From Actinoplanes cyaneus (lineage in GTDB: Bacteria > Actinomycetota > Actinomycetes > Mycobacteriales > Micromonosporaceae): a DNA stretch of 64,000 bases. The DNA lies in assembly GCF_016862095.1 (NCBI RefSeq), contig NZ_BOMH01000028.1, positions 1 to 64,000 of the forward strand, written 5' to 3'. Positions 30,986 to 40,806 of the stretch are shown in pieces. Below the pieces are notes generated by a model. The model searched no databases and was not told the origin of the DNA. It saw only the letters and a list, made by a program, of their open reading frames with translations. The first letter of the stretch is position 1, and each line of letters opens with the position of its first letter. A program made the translations under genes and the position numbers.

Positions 30986-31870
30986 ATGGACCCGACCATG
31001 GCGCTCGCGGGCCTCGGCGTCGGGATCATCGTCGGTCTGACCGGCATGGGCGGCGGTGCCCTGATGACCCCGATCCTGGTGCTGCTCTTCCACGTCAACC
31101 CGGTCGCCGCGATCGGCAGCGACCTCGCGGCCAGCGCGGTGATGAAGCCGTTCGGCGGCGCGGTGCACGCCCGGCGCGGCACGGTGAACTGGAAGCTGGT
31201 CGCCTGGCTCTGCGCCGGCAGCGTGCCGAGCGCGTTCCTCGGCGTTCTGCTGCTGCGCCTGCTCGGTGACGACGAGAGCGTCCAGCACGTCGTTAAGATC
31301 AGCCTCGGCGTGGCGCTGCTGCTGGCCGCCGCCGGCATGGCCGCGAAGGCGTGGATCGGCCGCCGCAACGGCGACGGGCCGCCCGCCGAGATCGTCGTCA
31401 AGCCGCTGCCCACCCTGCTCATCGGCGTGATGGGTGGCCTCGTGGTGGGCCTGACCTCGGTCGGCTCCGGTTCGCTGATCATCGTGGCGCTGCTCGCCCT
31501 CTACCCCCGGCTGCGCGCCAACGACCTGGTCGGCACCGACCTGGTGCAGGCGATCCCGCTGGTCACCGCGGCCGCGCTTGGGCACGCGATCTTCGGCGAC
31601 CTGCACCTGGACATCGCCGGGGCGGTGGTGCTCGGCTCGATCCCGGGCGTGCTGATCGGCTCCCGCATCTCCTCACGGGCGCCGGGCGGCCTGGTCCGCT
31701 CCGCGCTGATCATCGTGCTGCTGGCCAGCTCGCTGAAGCTCTTCGACGTGTCCACCCTGCTGGTGGGCGTGATCACCGGCATCGCGGTCGTCGTCGCCGT
31801 CGCCGTGGGGCTGACCGGCAGGAGGAAGTCCGCCGCCGTGGAGCGCGAGCGGGAGACCGTCTCCGTCTGA
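30986..31870 (+). CDS. TauE/SafE-family membrane permease
   Basis: A 294-residue integral membrane protein with about eight segments. It shows the duplicated family hallmark: GIIVGLTGMGGGALMTPILVLL near the N-terminus and VVGLTSVGSGSLIIVALL in the second half. Members export sulfite, sulfoacetate or related sulfur or organic anions; the substrate is unknown here. It starts at ATG 30986 (MDPTMALAGLGV). The short Arg/Glu tail (GRRKSAAVERERETVSV) is cytoplasmic. Confidence 0.9.
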   Translation: MDPTMALAGLGVGIIVGLTGMGGGALMTPILVLLFHVNPVAAIGSDLAASAVMKPFGGAVHARRGTVNWKLVAWLCAGSVPSAFLGVLLLRLLGDDESVQHVVKISLGVALLLAAAGMAAKAWIGRRNGDGPPAEIVVKPLPTLLIGVMGGLVVGLTSVGSGSLIIVALLALYPRLRANDLVGTDLVQAIPLVTAAALGHAIFGDLHLDIAGAVVLGSIPGVLIGSRISSRAPGGLVRSALIIVLLASSLKLFDVSTLLVGVITGIAVVVAVAVGLTGRRKSAAVERERETVSV

Positions 31871-31975
31871 CCCGGCGATCAGGCGCACCGCCGGTTCTCC
31901 CGGGAGCCTCGCCGGCCTCCCGGCGCGCACTCATCTCCGGGCGGCTCCTGCCGATCTTCACCAGTGGGAGGTCGG

Positions 31976-34390
31976 ATGAGCGTTCGACGGAAGCTGCTGG
32001 CCGGATACCTGGTGGTGGCCTGCCTCGTCATCGCCACCGCGGGCGCCGCCTGGTATGCCGACCTGTACTCGGCGCGCCGTGCCGCCGCCAAGGAGGCCGC
32101 GCAGGTGGCCCGGGGCATCGGCAAGGACATCGCCCTCGGCCTGCCGATCGACACCCCGGGCGAGGACGTCGAGCCGCTGTACAAGAGCCCGAGGTCGCTC
32201 GCCAACTACATCGAGCGGCTGCACGACACCCAGCACCGGGACGTCGTCGCGGTGGACACCGGCAAGCGGATCCTCGGCGACGCCGTGCCGGAGAACGTCG
32301 GCTCGCTCTTCGACCACGACACCGGCGACGAGATCGGCCGGAGCATCGCCGACGGCGAGTCCCGGATCTTCGTCGAGAAGAGCGTGGACTACCCGGCCGG
32401 CATCAAGCAGGTCGTGGTGCCCATGCAGAACGCCGCCGGGACGACGATCGGCGCGGTCGTCCTGGAGTACACCCCGCTCTACGACGACATGCTCGCCACC
32501 GCGCGGCAGACCCAGATCATCGTCATGGTCGTCGCCGCTGTCGCCTTCGTTCTGGTCCTGCTGGTCGGGCACCTGCTGGCCCGTTCGCTCACCCGGCGGA
32601 TCACCTCGCTGACCACAGCGGTCGACGTGGTCCGCACCGGCGACTACTCCCACCGGGTGCCTACCGACGGCGACGCCGACGAGATCAGCCGCCTGGCGAC
32701 GGCCTTCAACGCGATGGCCGAGCAGCTGGACTCGTCGGCGCGGGAGATCCTGGCCAAGGAGTACACCGACAGCATCCTGGCCAACGCCGGGGAGGGCATC
32801 TGCGGCGTCGACCCGGCCGGGCGGATCACGTTCGCCAACGCGGCCGCCGGGCGGATCACCGGGCTCGGCGTCAGCGGGCTGCTCGGGCGGGAGGCCACCG
32901 CGGTCCTGCCGGACGCCGGGGACGGGCTGACCCCGGGCACCCGCGAGGTGGCCCTGCAGCGGCCGGACGGCACGAGCGTGCAGGTGGAGTACACGGCCAG
33001 CGAGATCGAGAAGGCCGGTCGCCCGATCGGCGCGGTGATCGTGCTGCGGGACGTCAGCCGGCAGCGCGCCCTCGAGCACGACCTGCGGCACCAGGCCCTG
33101 CACGACGGGCTGACCAACCTGCCCAATCGCAAGCTGCTGCTGGACCGCCTGGAGCACGCGCTCGCCCGGGCCCGGGCCACCGGTGGGCCGCTCGCCGTGC
33201 TCTACCTCGACCTGGACGGTTTCAAGCGGGTCAACGACAGCCTCGGCCACAACGCCGGTGACCTGCTGCTGCGCACCGCGGCCGAGCGGCTCACCCACGC
33301 GCTGCGCCCGCAGGACACCGTGGCGCGGCTCGGCGGGGACGAGTTCGCCGTACTGCTGGAGGACGCCGACCCGGAAACGGTCGAGCGGCTCGCCCGGGAG
33401 TGCCTGACGGTGCTGGCCCGGCCGTTCCTGATCCACAACCGGGAGTCGCTGGTCTCGGTGAGCGTCGGCGTGGTCCCCGACGCGGCCCGGTACGGCGACG
33501 CCGACGAGGTGCTGCGCAACGCCGACGTGGCCATGTACGCGGCCAAGGAGCAGGGCAAGAACCGGTTCCTGACCTTCGAGACCCAGATGCACGAGCAGTT
33601 GCTGAACCGGCTCGACGAGGAGGCGCGGCTGCGCGACGCGGTGCGCCGGGGCGAGCTGCGGTTGCACCTGCAACCCGTGGTCGGTGTGCCGGCCGGGCAG
33701 ATGGCCGGCGCCGAGGCCCTGGTCCGCTGGCAGGACCCGGAGCGGGGGCTGCGGATGCCCGGCTCGTTCATCCCGCTCGCCGAGGAGACCGGCGTGATCG
33801 TGGACATCGACCGGTGGGTGCTGTTCGAGGCGTGCCGCGCGGTCAAACGCTGGCAGGACGACGACCCGGCCACCGCCCCGGCCTGGGTGAGCGTCAACCT
33901 CTCCGCCGCGCACCTGGAGGTGCCGGATCTGACCGACCAGGTGGCGTACGCACTGTCCAGCACCGGTCTCTCCGCACAGTGCCTGGTCCTGGAGCTGACC
34001 GAGACCGTGATGATGCGTGACCTGGCGGTGACCTCGGTCCGCCTCGAGGAACTGCGCGAACTGGGGGTGAAGATCGCCATCGACGACTTCGGGACCGGGT
34101 ACTCGTCGCTGGGGTACCTGCGGGACATCCCGGTGGACGTCCTCAAGATCGACCGCTCGTTCATCGACGGGATGGCCGGCAACGGGCGTCAGCAGGAGCT
34201 GGTGAACGCGGTGATCCAACTCGGCCACACGCTCGGGCTGCGGGTGGTGGCCGAGGGGATCGAGGACGCCTCGCAGCTGAGCCTGCTGACCGTGATGGGC
34301 TGCAAGTTCGCCCAGGGTTACCACCTGGGCCGCCCCGAGCCGGCCGAGGCCCTGATCAGCCGCCTGTCCACCCCCAGCCTGCGCGCCTGA
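31976..34390 (+). CDS. Membrane-bound GGDEF-EAL c-di-GMP enzyme with PAS and HAMP
   Basis: An 804-residue two-TM protein. TM1 is ~8-30, an extracellular sensor runs ~31-178, TM2 ~180-200, HAMP ~201-255, PAS ~260-360, GGDEF ~370-530 and EAL ~550-800. The synthesis motif GGDEF is intact (453-457), as is the inhibitory I-site RPQD exactly 5 residues before it (444-447). The hydrolysis motifs are intact too: EALVRW (580-585), NLSAAHL, LELTETVMM, IDDFGTGYSSL (702-712), KIDRSF and VVAEGIED. It may thus make or break c-di-GMP. ATG 31976 has GGGAGG 4 nt upstream. Confidence 0.95.
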   Translation: MSVRRKLLAGYLVVACLVIATAGAAWYADLYSARRAAAKEAAQVARGIGKDIALGLPIDTPGEDVEPLYKSPRSLANYIERLHDTQHRDVVAVDTGKRILGDAVPENVGSLFDHDTGDEIGRSIADGESRIFVEKSVDYPAGIKQVVVPMQNAAGTTIGAVVLEYTPLYDDMLATARQTQIIVMVVAAVAFVLVLLVGHLLARSLTRRITSLTTAVDVVRTGDYSHRVPTDGDADEISRLATAFNAMAEQLDSSAREILAKEYTDSILANAGEGICGVDPAGRITFANAAAGRITGLGVSGLLGREATAVLPDAGDGLTPGTREVALQRPDGTSVQVEYTASEIEKAGRPIGAVIVLRDVSRQRALEHDLRHQALHDGLTNLPNRKLLLDRLEHALARARATGGPLAVLYLDLDGFKRVNDSLGHNAGDLLLRTAAERLTHALRPQDTVARLGGDEFAVLLEDADPETVERLARECLTVLARPFLIHNRESLVSVSVGVVPDAARYGDADEVLRNADVAMYAAKEQGKNRFLTFETQMHEQLLNRLDEEARLRDAVRRGELRLHLQPVVGVPAGQMAGAEALVRWQDPERGLRMPGSFIPLAEETGVIVDIDRWVLFEACRAVKRWQDDDPATAPAWVSVNLSAAHLEVPDLTDQVAYALSSTGLSAQCLVLELTETVMMRDLAVTSVRLEELRELGVKIAIDDFGTGYSSLGYLRDIPVDVLKIDRSFIDGMAGNGRQQELVNAVIQLGHTLGLRVVAEGIEDASQLSLLTVMGCKFAQGYHLGRPEPAEALISRLSTPSLRA

Positions 34391-34414
34391 CCGCAGGTAC
34401 CCGGCTCGCACCCT

Positions 34415-34470
34415 CCGGCTGGCACTCACGGTTCACAAAACGGGCGCGGGCAACCCTCAACGCCAGCCGG
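34415..34470. repeat. Dispersed palindromic repeat, copy D
   Basis: An imperfect inverted repeat, CCGGCTGGCACTCACGGTT (34415-34433) against CAACCCTCAACGCCAGCCGG (34451-34470), between the convergent GGDEF-EAL and amylase-pullulanase genes. The loop is a GC-rich 17 nt instead of the conserved 9 nt, so this looks like a decayed copy. Confidence 0.7.
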
Positions 34471-34526
34471 CCCCGCCCTCCCGGGTTGATCGGGTGAGCG
34501 GGGCCGGGGATCCGGTCCGTGCGTTC

Positions 34527-37500
34527 CTAGCTCTGGACGAAGGCCGAGACGGTACGCGCGGGGACTGTGAACGTACCGGACGCCGGGGTGAACGACGCGG
34601 TCCGGACCAGCGGGTCGGCCGAGGACTGCTGCACCGGGTGTACCGCGATCCTCGCCCCGGCCAGCGACGGCACCCGCTGCGTGGCGGCCGAGGCCGTGGA
34701 GTTGAAGACCACGGTGATCGACTTCCACTTCCCGTCGAGGCCGCGGGCGTCCAGCGTCATCGTGATCACGCCGGGCGTCTCGTCCTTGCCGGAGAGCGGG
34801 AACGCCACCCGCCGCTGCACCTCGGCAGCGGTGGCCAGGCCGAAGACCGGCGACGACCGGCGGATTCTCAGCAGCTCCTGGTAGCGGCTGTCGGCCAGGC
34901 CGATCGCCGCGCAGTCCGGTGTGAGGGCCGGGTCGGCGAGCAGCGGCTTCGCGTACTGCCATTTCGCCTGGTTGTCGGCCGCGGGCGGCAGTCCCCTGCC
35001 GAAGCCGTTGCCCCGGGTGCAGTCCCATTCGATCTCGTTGAACCAGTCCCCAGAATTGAACGAGTTGCGGTCGAGCGACTTGGAGCGCAGCCGCTCGCTG
35101 CCGGCCGCCACGAACCCGACGCCCTGCCCGAGGACGGTGGTGGCCAGCGCCACCGACTGCGAACGGGCCCGGTCGGTGGCCGGGGTCGCCTGCGGCAGCT
35201 TGTACGCCATCGCGTCGTACAGGATCTCGTTGTCGTGCGCGTCCACGTAGGTGATCGCCTCGTCCGGCGCGGCGGTGTAACCCGCCGGTGAGCCGTTGTA
35301 GTCGACCTGCGACCCGGTGACGACGGTGCCGGACGAGTCGGTGAACGAGTACCCGGCGAGGTTGCCGGTCAGACCGACCTTGATCAGGTCCTGGTAGTGC
35401 CGCAGCCGCGCCCGGTCCGCGCTCGAGGAGCTCTCGGCCAGCCCCGACGCGAAGCCCTGGACGCGCGGGTCCTCGTCGAACGGCCCGCCGCCGCGGACCG
35501 CGTCCCGGAGCCGGTCGTTGAACGTGCCGATCCCGGTGCCGGCCATGTTGACCTGGGTGGCCTGGACGAAGCGGGCGTTGTTCGCCACCTCGCCGAAGTT
35601 CCAGCCCTCGCCGTAGAGGTAGATGTTCTTGCCGTCGACGCCGTCACGTGCCGGGGTGAGCTTGTCCAGCGCCTTGCGGACGGCCAGGATGTTCGCCTTC
35701 GGGTGGTGGCCCATCAGGTCGAAGCGGAACCCGTCGACCTTGTACTGCTTGGCCCAGGTCACGATCGAGTCGACGACGAGCTTGCCCATCATCGCGTTCT
35801 CCGGCGCGGTGTTGGCGCAGCAGGTCGAGTCGGCCACCGTGCCGTCGGCGAGCAGCCGCTGGTAGTAACCGGGGACGATCTGGTCGAGCACCGACTTGTC
35901 GTCGACCCCGGCCGCCGACGTGTGGTTGTAGACGACGTCCATCACCACGCGCAGGCTGGCGTTGTTGATCCCGGCGACCATGGTGCGGAACTCCCTGGTG
36001 CGCCCGGCCGGGTCGACCGCGTAGCCGCCCTCGGGGACCGTGTAGTGCAGCGGGTCGTAGCCCCAGTTGTAGCCGTCCCGGTCCGCGACCTTCGCGATGC
36101 ACGCCTGCTGCTGATCGGAATCGGGCGGCAGGGAGGCCAGGTCACACGGCGGCTGGGCCTGGTCCGCACGGTTCTCGGGGATGGTCGCGAAGTCGAACAC
36201 CGGCAGCAGGTGCAGGTGCGTGACGCCGGACCTCCCCAGGTCCGCCAGGTGTTTCATGCCCGCGGAAGAACCCGTGAACGCCGCGTACGTGCCCCGCTGG
36301 GCAGCCGGCACCGACGAATCGGAGATGGAGAAGTCCCGTACGGACAATTCCTGGATCTGGATCTTCGCAGGCGCGGTGGCGGCCGGCTTCTTCAGCGAGC
36401 TCCACCCCGCCGGGGCCAGCGCCGGGTCGTTCAGATCGGCGAACCGGCTCAGCCGGGAATCCGTCGACAGGGCCACCGAGTACGGGTCGGTCACCGACGC
36501 CGTGACGATCCTGTCGACGGCGGGCTGCCAGGCCGTGACCCGGAACTTGTAGTACTTGCCGTAGGTCGCGCGGGGAACGGGCAGGGACCAGACGCCGGTC
36601 CGGTCGTTCCTGGTCATCGGCGTGACCACGGGATTCGCCCCCACGGCGTCGTAGACCTCCAGGTCGACGCTGCGAGCGGTCGGCGCCCAGACGGACACCT
36701 TGCCGTTGACGTAGCCGAGGTCCGCGTCCACGGCCGGGGAGTAGACGTCGTCGAGCACGCCGGCGGTCTGCACCCCCGTCGCGGCGAGCAGCTTGCCGGT
36801 GGCGTCCCGCTCGGTGACCACGACCTGACCGCGCAGGATGTCCTGGATGCCGGACGGCGGAACCGTGAAGGCGCCGTACTGCCAGAGGTGCGGGAAGCGG
36901 GAACGCTGCGCCTCGGTCAAGCCGTTGCGTCGCGCGCTCAACCGCACCGAGGAGAACGAACCGGTCAGCTCACCGTCCGCGACGCCGATCCCGCCGGTCG
37001 GCGAGTGGACCAGGTCGTAGACCTTGCCGTCGGTCCCGGCGCCGACCTCCTGCAGCGTCGTGCCGGTGCTGGTCTTCCAGGCGATCGTCGAGCGGTCCAT
37101 CCAGACCGCCGACTCCTTGGTCACGTCGATCGTCCCGCCGCCGCCCGCGCTCTTGACCAGTGGCAGCAACCGGTTCGCCTGCCCGGCGAGCAGCCAGACC
37201 TCGTGTCCCGACTCGGCGAAGGTGAGCCGCTGATCCGTGGGCAGATCCTTGGTGTCGCCGTTGTGGAGGATGTAGTTCAGCCCGGCCGCGCCTTCGGCGA
37301 GAGGAACCTCGAAGACCGCGCCGTACGAGTCGATCCGCGCCGGCTTCAGCGGGCTGCCCCAGTCCGTGCCGGTCGCCGCGCCGTCCCAGACGTGCAGGCC
37401 CCAGCCGTCGTAGTTCCCGTCCGCCTTACGCCAGTGGATGACCGCTTTCGATCGGTCCTGTTCCACTGCCGGCGGGGTCGTGTAGACGGCGGGGTCGCCC

Positions 37501-39905
37501 TGCTTGAGCCACACCTCCGGGTTCTTCGCCGGATCCAGTGCACGGTCGGCGTCGGTGTCCTTCACGCCGTCCTTGCTCACCACGACGAACCCGACGCTCT
37601 TGGCGTTCGGGGCGAGCTTGACGTACGCGAAGCGGCCGTACGCGTCCTCGCCCGCGAAGGGCTGACCGGCGGGCCACGTGGTGGACATCGACGGGTCCAC
37701 GTCGCCCCAGGTGTAGAGGCCGTAGTCGTCGTAGCCGCCGGCCGGGCGCTGGTAGTGCACGATCGCGTAGTCGACGGTCGAGGGTGCTGCCGCCGTACCC
37801 ACCGTGATGGTCGTGGCCGAGGAGGCGAGGCGCCCCTTGCTGTCGCGCACCACCGCTTTGTACCGCACGGGCGTGCCGCCGGCCAGACCGTCGAGGTCGT
37901 GGTAGATCCGGTACGGCGCCTTGTCCGCGGTGCCGAGCAGCTTCCACGGGCCGTTGCCGGCCTGCGCCGCGAAGGTCACCGTGGCGAGCGGGTCGCCGGT
38001 GGTCTCCGCGGTGAGCTCGGTGCGGGTCGCGACCGGGGTGCCGGCGGCGGGCTTGAGGCTCACGGTCGGCGCGGCGGCGCTTTTCTCCACCGGGGTGCCG
38101 GCGCGGAGGACGAGCGTGCCGAGGGCGGGCACGGTGATCGTGATCCGGCCGTCGGCCCCGGCGGTCACCGGCGACGACGCGCCGTAGAGGCCGGTGAAGG
38201 TGGCGCCCGGCGACGAGGTCGCGAAGCTGACCGTCCGGGCGGTGGTGGCGTTGTTGGCCGCGACCACGTACTCGGCCCGCTTCGACGTGTCGGTGCGCGA
38301 GACCGCGAAGACGCTCCCGGACGCGTAGCGGGTCGTCTGTACGCCACTGACCAGGGCCGGGTTCGCCTTGCGGAGCTTCGCGAGCGACGCGATCGTCCGG
38401 TAGAGCGGGTGCGAGGTGTCGTAGTTGTCCACCGCGTGCGTGCGGTCGGTGCCGATCAGGTCGTCGTCCAGGTAGTCCGCGGACTTGCTGGCGAACATGT
38501 CCTGACGGGCGTCCTTGTCGCCGCCCGGCCCGGTGAAGCCCTGCTCGTCGCCGGAGTAGACGACCGGCTGCCCGCGGGTCAGGAACATCAGCTCGTGTGC
38601 CAGTCGGTCGCGCTGGAGCTGGGTGTCGGCGGTCGCGGTGCTCGCGATGAACGAGCCGATCCGGCCCATGTCGTGGTTGCCGAGGAACGTCGGCAGCCGA
38701 TCGGCACCGGTCGTCGCGGTGGTGTAGAGGTCGTCCTTGGCGTAGACGTCCGACAGCGCTGTCGCGGTGCCGGCGCCGGCGACGAACGCCTGCGCCGCCG
38801 CCTGGAACGAGAAGTCCAGCGTGGCGGGGAGCTCACCCTGCCGTACGTAGGTGGACTCGATCTCCTGATCGGCGCTGTAGACCTCGCCGAACATGAAGAA
38901 GTCGTCCTTGCCGGCCTTCTTCGCGGCCTTCTGGATGCCCTGCGAGAACTGCGGCCAGAAGTCCAGGTCGGTGTGCTTGACCGTGTCGAGGCGGTAGCCG
39001 TCGATGCCTGTCGAGCCGATCCAGTCGGCGTAGATCTTCGTCATCCCCCGGACCACCTCGGGACGTTCGGTCCACAGGTCGTCGAGGCCGTAGAAGTCGC
39101 CGTACTCGCTGTTCTCGCCGGAGAACGTGGAGTCGCCGCGGTTGTGGTACATGTTCACGTCGTTCAGCCAGGCCGGGACCTTCGCCGTGGCGTCCGATTT
39201 GTTCGCGAAGATCGGCGTATAGGGGTAGCTGGTGACATCGGTGTGCGGGAATCGGCCCGAGGAGGCGTAGTTCCGGTCCTCGAACGGCTGGCCCTCGGTG
39301 TCCGTGTACGGCGAGGTCGTCTTGTCGACGTACGAGTACTTGTTCTCCTGGTACTTGATCACGTCAGCCGTGTGATTGACGATGATGTCCAGGAAGATCT
39401 TCATGCCCCGCCGGTGCGCGAGCGTGACCAGCCTCTTCAGGTCGGCATTGGTCCCGAAGTGCGGGTCCACCTGCGTGAAGTCGGTGATCCAGTACCCGTG
39501 GTAACCGGCTGAGATGTCGTTGCCGCTGCCCTGCACCGGACGGTTCTTGAAGACCGGCGCGAGCCAGATCGCGGTCGTCCCCAGCCCCTGGATGTAGTCG
39601 AGCTTGTCGATCACACCCTTGAGGTCACCGCCGTGGTAGAAGCCCTTGTCAGCAGGGTCGTAGCCGGTCGCGAGCCGGTCGCCGGCGAGCCCGCCCCGGT
39701 TGTTGGCCCGGTCACCGTCGGCGAACCGGTCCGGCAGGACGAAGTAGTACTGCTCGCTGGTCGCGGGCCGGTCGGAGCCCCAGTTGGCGATGACCGACGC
39801 GCTGGGCTCCGCGGGAGCCGCGGTCGCCTCGCCCGCCGGGACCACGAGAAGTGGGAGGAGAAGGCTGAGCAGCGCGGTTCCCCACCGCGATGGACTCGAT
39901 GCCAC
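34527..39905 (-). CDS. Secreted bifunctional alpha-amylase/type I pullulanase
   Basis: A 1792-residue exported enzyme with two GH13 catalytic units. Signal peptide 1-29. GH13 domain 1 ~45-500 has nucleophile D307 ([10 protein letters not shown]), acid E341 (MFGEVYS), NHD 410-412 and a beta-sandwich to ~605. A spacer domain spans ~610-705, and two CBM41/PUD-like starch-binding modules lie at ~712-810 and ~820-910. The pullulanase N-domain and CBM48 span ~925-1130. GH13 domain 2 ~1180-1640 has the type I pullulanase motif YNWGYDP (1279-1285), D1396 (DGFRFDL), E1433 (YGEGWNF) and VDAHDNE 1554-1560; the C-terminal domain ends at 1792. It would cut alpha-1,4 and alpha-1,6 links in starch or glycogen. 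GTG start with GGAAGG upstream; the last gene after malEFG, 55 bp beyond malG. Confidence 0.93.
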   Translation of the reverse strand: MASSPSRWGTALLSLLLPLLVVPAGEATAAPAEPSASVIANWGSDRPATSEQYYFVLPDRFADGDRANNRGGLAGDRLATGYDPADKGFYHGGDLKGVIDKLDYIQGLGTTAIWLAPVFKNRPVQGSGNDISAGYHGYWITDFTQVDPHFGTNADLKRLVTLAHRRGMKIFLDIIVNHTADVIKYQENKYSYVDKTTSPYTDTEGQPFEDRNYASSGRFPHTDVTSYPYTPIFANKSDATAKVPAWLNDVNMYHNRGDSTFSGENSEYGDFYGLDDLWTERPEVVRGMTKIYADWIGSTGIDGYRLDTVKHTDLDFWPQFSQGIQKAAKKAGKDDFFMFGEVYSADQEIESTYVRQGELPATLDFSFQAAAQAFVAGAGTATALSDVYAKDDLYTTATTGADRLPTFLGNHDMGRIGSFIASTATADTQLQRDRLAHELMFLTRGQPVVYSGDEQGFTGPGGDKDARQDMFASKSADYLDDDLIGTDRTHAVDNYDTSHPLYRTIASLAKLRKANPALVSGVQTTRYASGSVFAVSRTDTSKRAEYVVAANNATTARTVSFATSSPGATFTGLYGASSPVTAGADGRITITVPALGTLVLRAGTPVEKSAAAPTVSLKPAAGTPVATRTELTAETTGDPLATVTFAAQAGNGPWKLLGTADKAPYRIYHDLDGLAGGTPVRYKAVVRDSKGRLASSATTITVGTAAAPSTVDYAIVHYQRPAGGYDDYGLYTWGDVDPSMSTTWPAGQPFAGEDAYGRFAYVKLAPNAKSVGFVVVSKDGVKDTDADRALDPAKNPEVWLKQGDPAVYTTPPAVEQDRSKAVIHWRKADGNYDGWGLHVWDGAATGTDWGSPLKPARIDSYGAVFEVPLAEGAAGLNYILHNGDTKDLPTDQRLTFAESGHEVWLLAGQANRLLPLVKSAGGGGTIDVTKESAVWMDRSTIAWKTSTGTTLQEVGAGTDGKVYDLVHSPTGGIGVADGELTGSFSSVRLSARRNGLTEAQRSRFPHLWQYGAFTVPPSGIQDILRGQVVVTERDATGKLLAATGVQTAGVLDDVYSPAVDADLGYVNGKVSVWAPTARSVDLEVYDAVGANPVVTPMTRNDRTGVWSLPVPRATYGKYYKFRVTAWQPAVDRIVTASVTDPYSVALSTDSRLSRFADLNDPALAPAGWSSLKKPAATAPAKIQIQELSVRDFSISDSSVPAAQRGTYAAFTGSSAGMKHLADLGRSGVTHLHLLPVFDFATIPENRADQAQPPCDLASLPPDSDQQQACIAKVADRDGYNWGYDPLHYTVPEGGYAVDPAGRTREFRTMVAGINNASLRVVMDVVYNHTSAAGVDDKSVLDQIVPGYYQRLLADGTVADSTCCANTAPENAMMGKLVVDSIVTWAKQYKVDGFRFDLMGHHPKANILAVRKALDKLTPARDGVDGKNIYLYGEGWNFGEVANNARFVQATQVNMAGTGIGTFNDRLRDAVRGGGPFDEDPRVQGFASGLAESSSSADRARLRHYQDLIKVGLTGNLAGYSFTDSSGTVVTGSQVDYNGSPAGYTAAPDEAITYVDAHDNEILYDAMAYKLPQATPATDRARSQSVALATTVLGQGVGFVAAGSERLRSKSLDRNSFNSGDWFNEIEWDCTRGNGFGRGLPPAADNQAKWQYAKPLLADPALTPDCAAIGLADSRYQELLRIRRSSPVFGLATAAEVQRRVAFPLSGKDETPGVITMTLDARGLDGKWKSITVVFNSTASAATQRVPSLAGARIAVHPVQQSSADPLVRTASFTPASGTFTVPARTVSAFVQS

Positions 39906-39960
39906 TATGCACCCTTCCGATCGGGAGTTCTTCCATGTCGATACATCAATCGGTGCGGGC

Positions 39961-40806
39961 TCATCCTTTCACCGCGCCGGCGCTCAGGCCCTCCACGATG
40001 TAGCGCTGCAGATACAGGAAGACGCCGACGGTCGGGATCGCGGTGAGCAGCGTGCCGGCGCAGAACATCCCGAAGTTGGTGTTCCGGTCCGAGCCCTGCA
40101 CCAGGCCGTAGAGGCCGACCGCGAGGGTCTTCGAGGCGCCGTCCCGCAGGAACAGGTTGGCCAGCAGGAACTCGTTGATCGTGCCGATGAACGCGAGCAG
40201 CCCGGCGACCGCGATGATCGGCGAGACCAGTGGCAGCAGGATCCTGAAGAAGATCCCGGTGTGCGAGGCGCCGTCCACGGTGGCCGACTCGTCGAGCTCC
40301 TTCGGCACGGTGTCGAAGAAGCCCTTCATCAGCCAGGTGTTCACGCCCAGCGCGCCGCCGAGGTAGAGCAGGATCATGCCCCACCAGGTGTTGAAGCCGA
40401 TCCCGGGCCACAGGTCGGTGATCTCGGAGAAGATCAGGAACAGCGCGACGACGGCCAGGAACTGCGGGAACATCTGGATCAACAACAGGAACAGCAATCC
40501 CGTACGGCGTCCCGTGAACCGCCGCCGGCTGAACGCGAACGCCGCGAGCGCGGAGAGGAAGATCGACGTCAGGCTGGCCAGCCCGGCGATCATCACCGAG
40601 TTGAGGAACCAGTGCGGGAAGCTCGTGCCGGAGAGCAGCCGGGTGAAGTTGTCCAGCGACGCCCCGCTCGGGACCAGGGTGCTCGACGACAGCGTGCCCA
40701 GCGGGTTCAGCGCCGCCGACAGCACGAACAGGATCGGCCCGAGCGAGAAGATCACCGCCAGCACGGCGACCAGATGACGCCACCCGGTGTCACGAAACCA
40801 CTTCAT
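39961..40806 (-). CDS. malG: Maltose/maltodextrin ABC transporter permease MalG
   Basis: A 281-residue inner-membrane permease with six hydrophobic segments. The ABC-interaction (EAA-type) loop reads ELDESATVDGASHTGIFFRILLPL. It starts at ATG 40806 with GGAGG upstream and overlaps malF by 4 bp. With MalF it forms the channel for malto-oligosaccharides. No ATPase gene (MalK/MsiK) is in the cluster; actinomycetes often use a shared MsiK encoded elsewhere. Confidence 0.94.
   Translation of the reverse strand: MKWFRDTGWRHLVAVLAVIFSLGPILFVLSAALNPLGTLSSSTLVPSGASLDNFTRLLSGTSFPHWFLNSVMIAGLASLTSIFLSALAAFAFSRRRFTGRRTGLLFLLLIQMFPQFLAVVALFLIFSEITDLWPGIGFNTWWGMILLYLGGALGVNTWLMKGFFDTVPKELDESATVDGASHTGIFFRILLPLVSPIIAVAGLLAFIGTINEFLLANLFLRDGASKTLAVGLYGLVQGSDRNTNFGMFCAGTLLTAIPTVGVFLYLQRYIVEGLSAGAVKG

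Noticed and set aside
31958-34429. 823-codon minus-strand frame opposite the GGDEF-EAL gene
   Set aside because: Antisense shadow; translation is His/Val/Gly-rich with no family match, while the plus strand has intact GGDEF and EAL motifs.
35397-39512. A 1371-codon open frame on the plus strand opposite the amylase-pullulanase gene
   Set aside because: It is antisense to an enzyme with complete GH13 motifs, has no recognisable protein, and is the usual shadow frame of a GC-rich gene.
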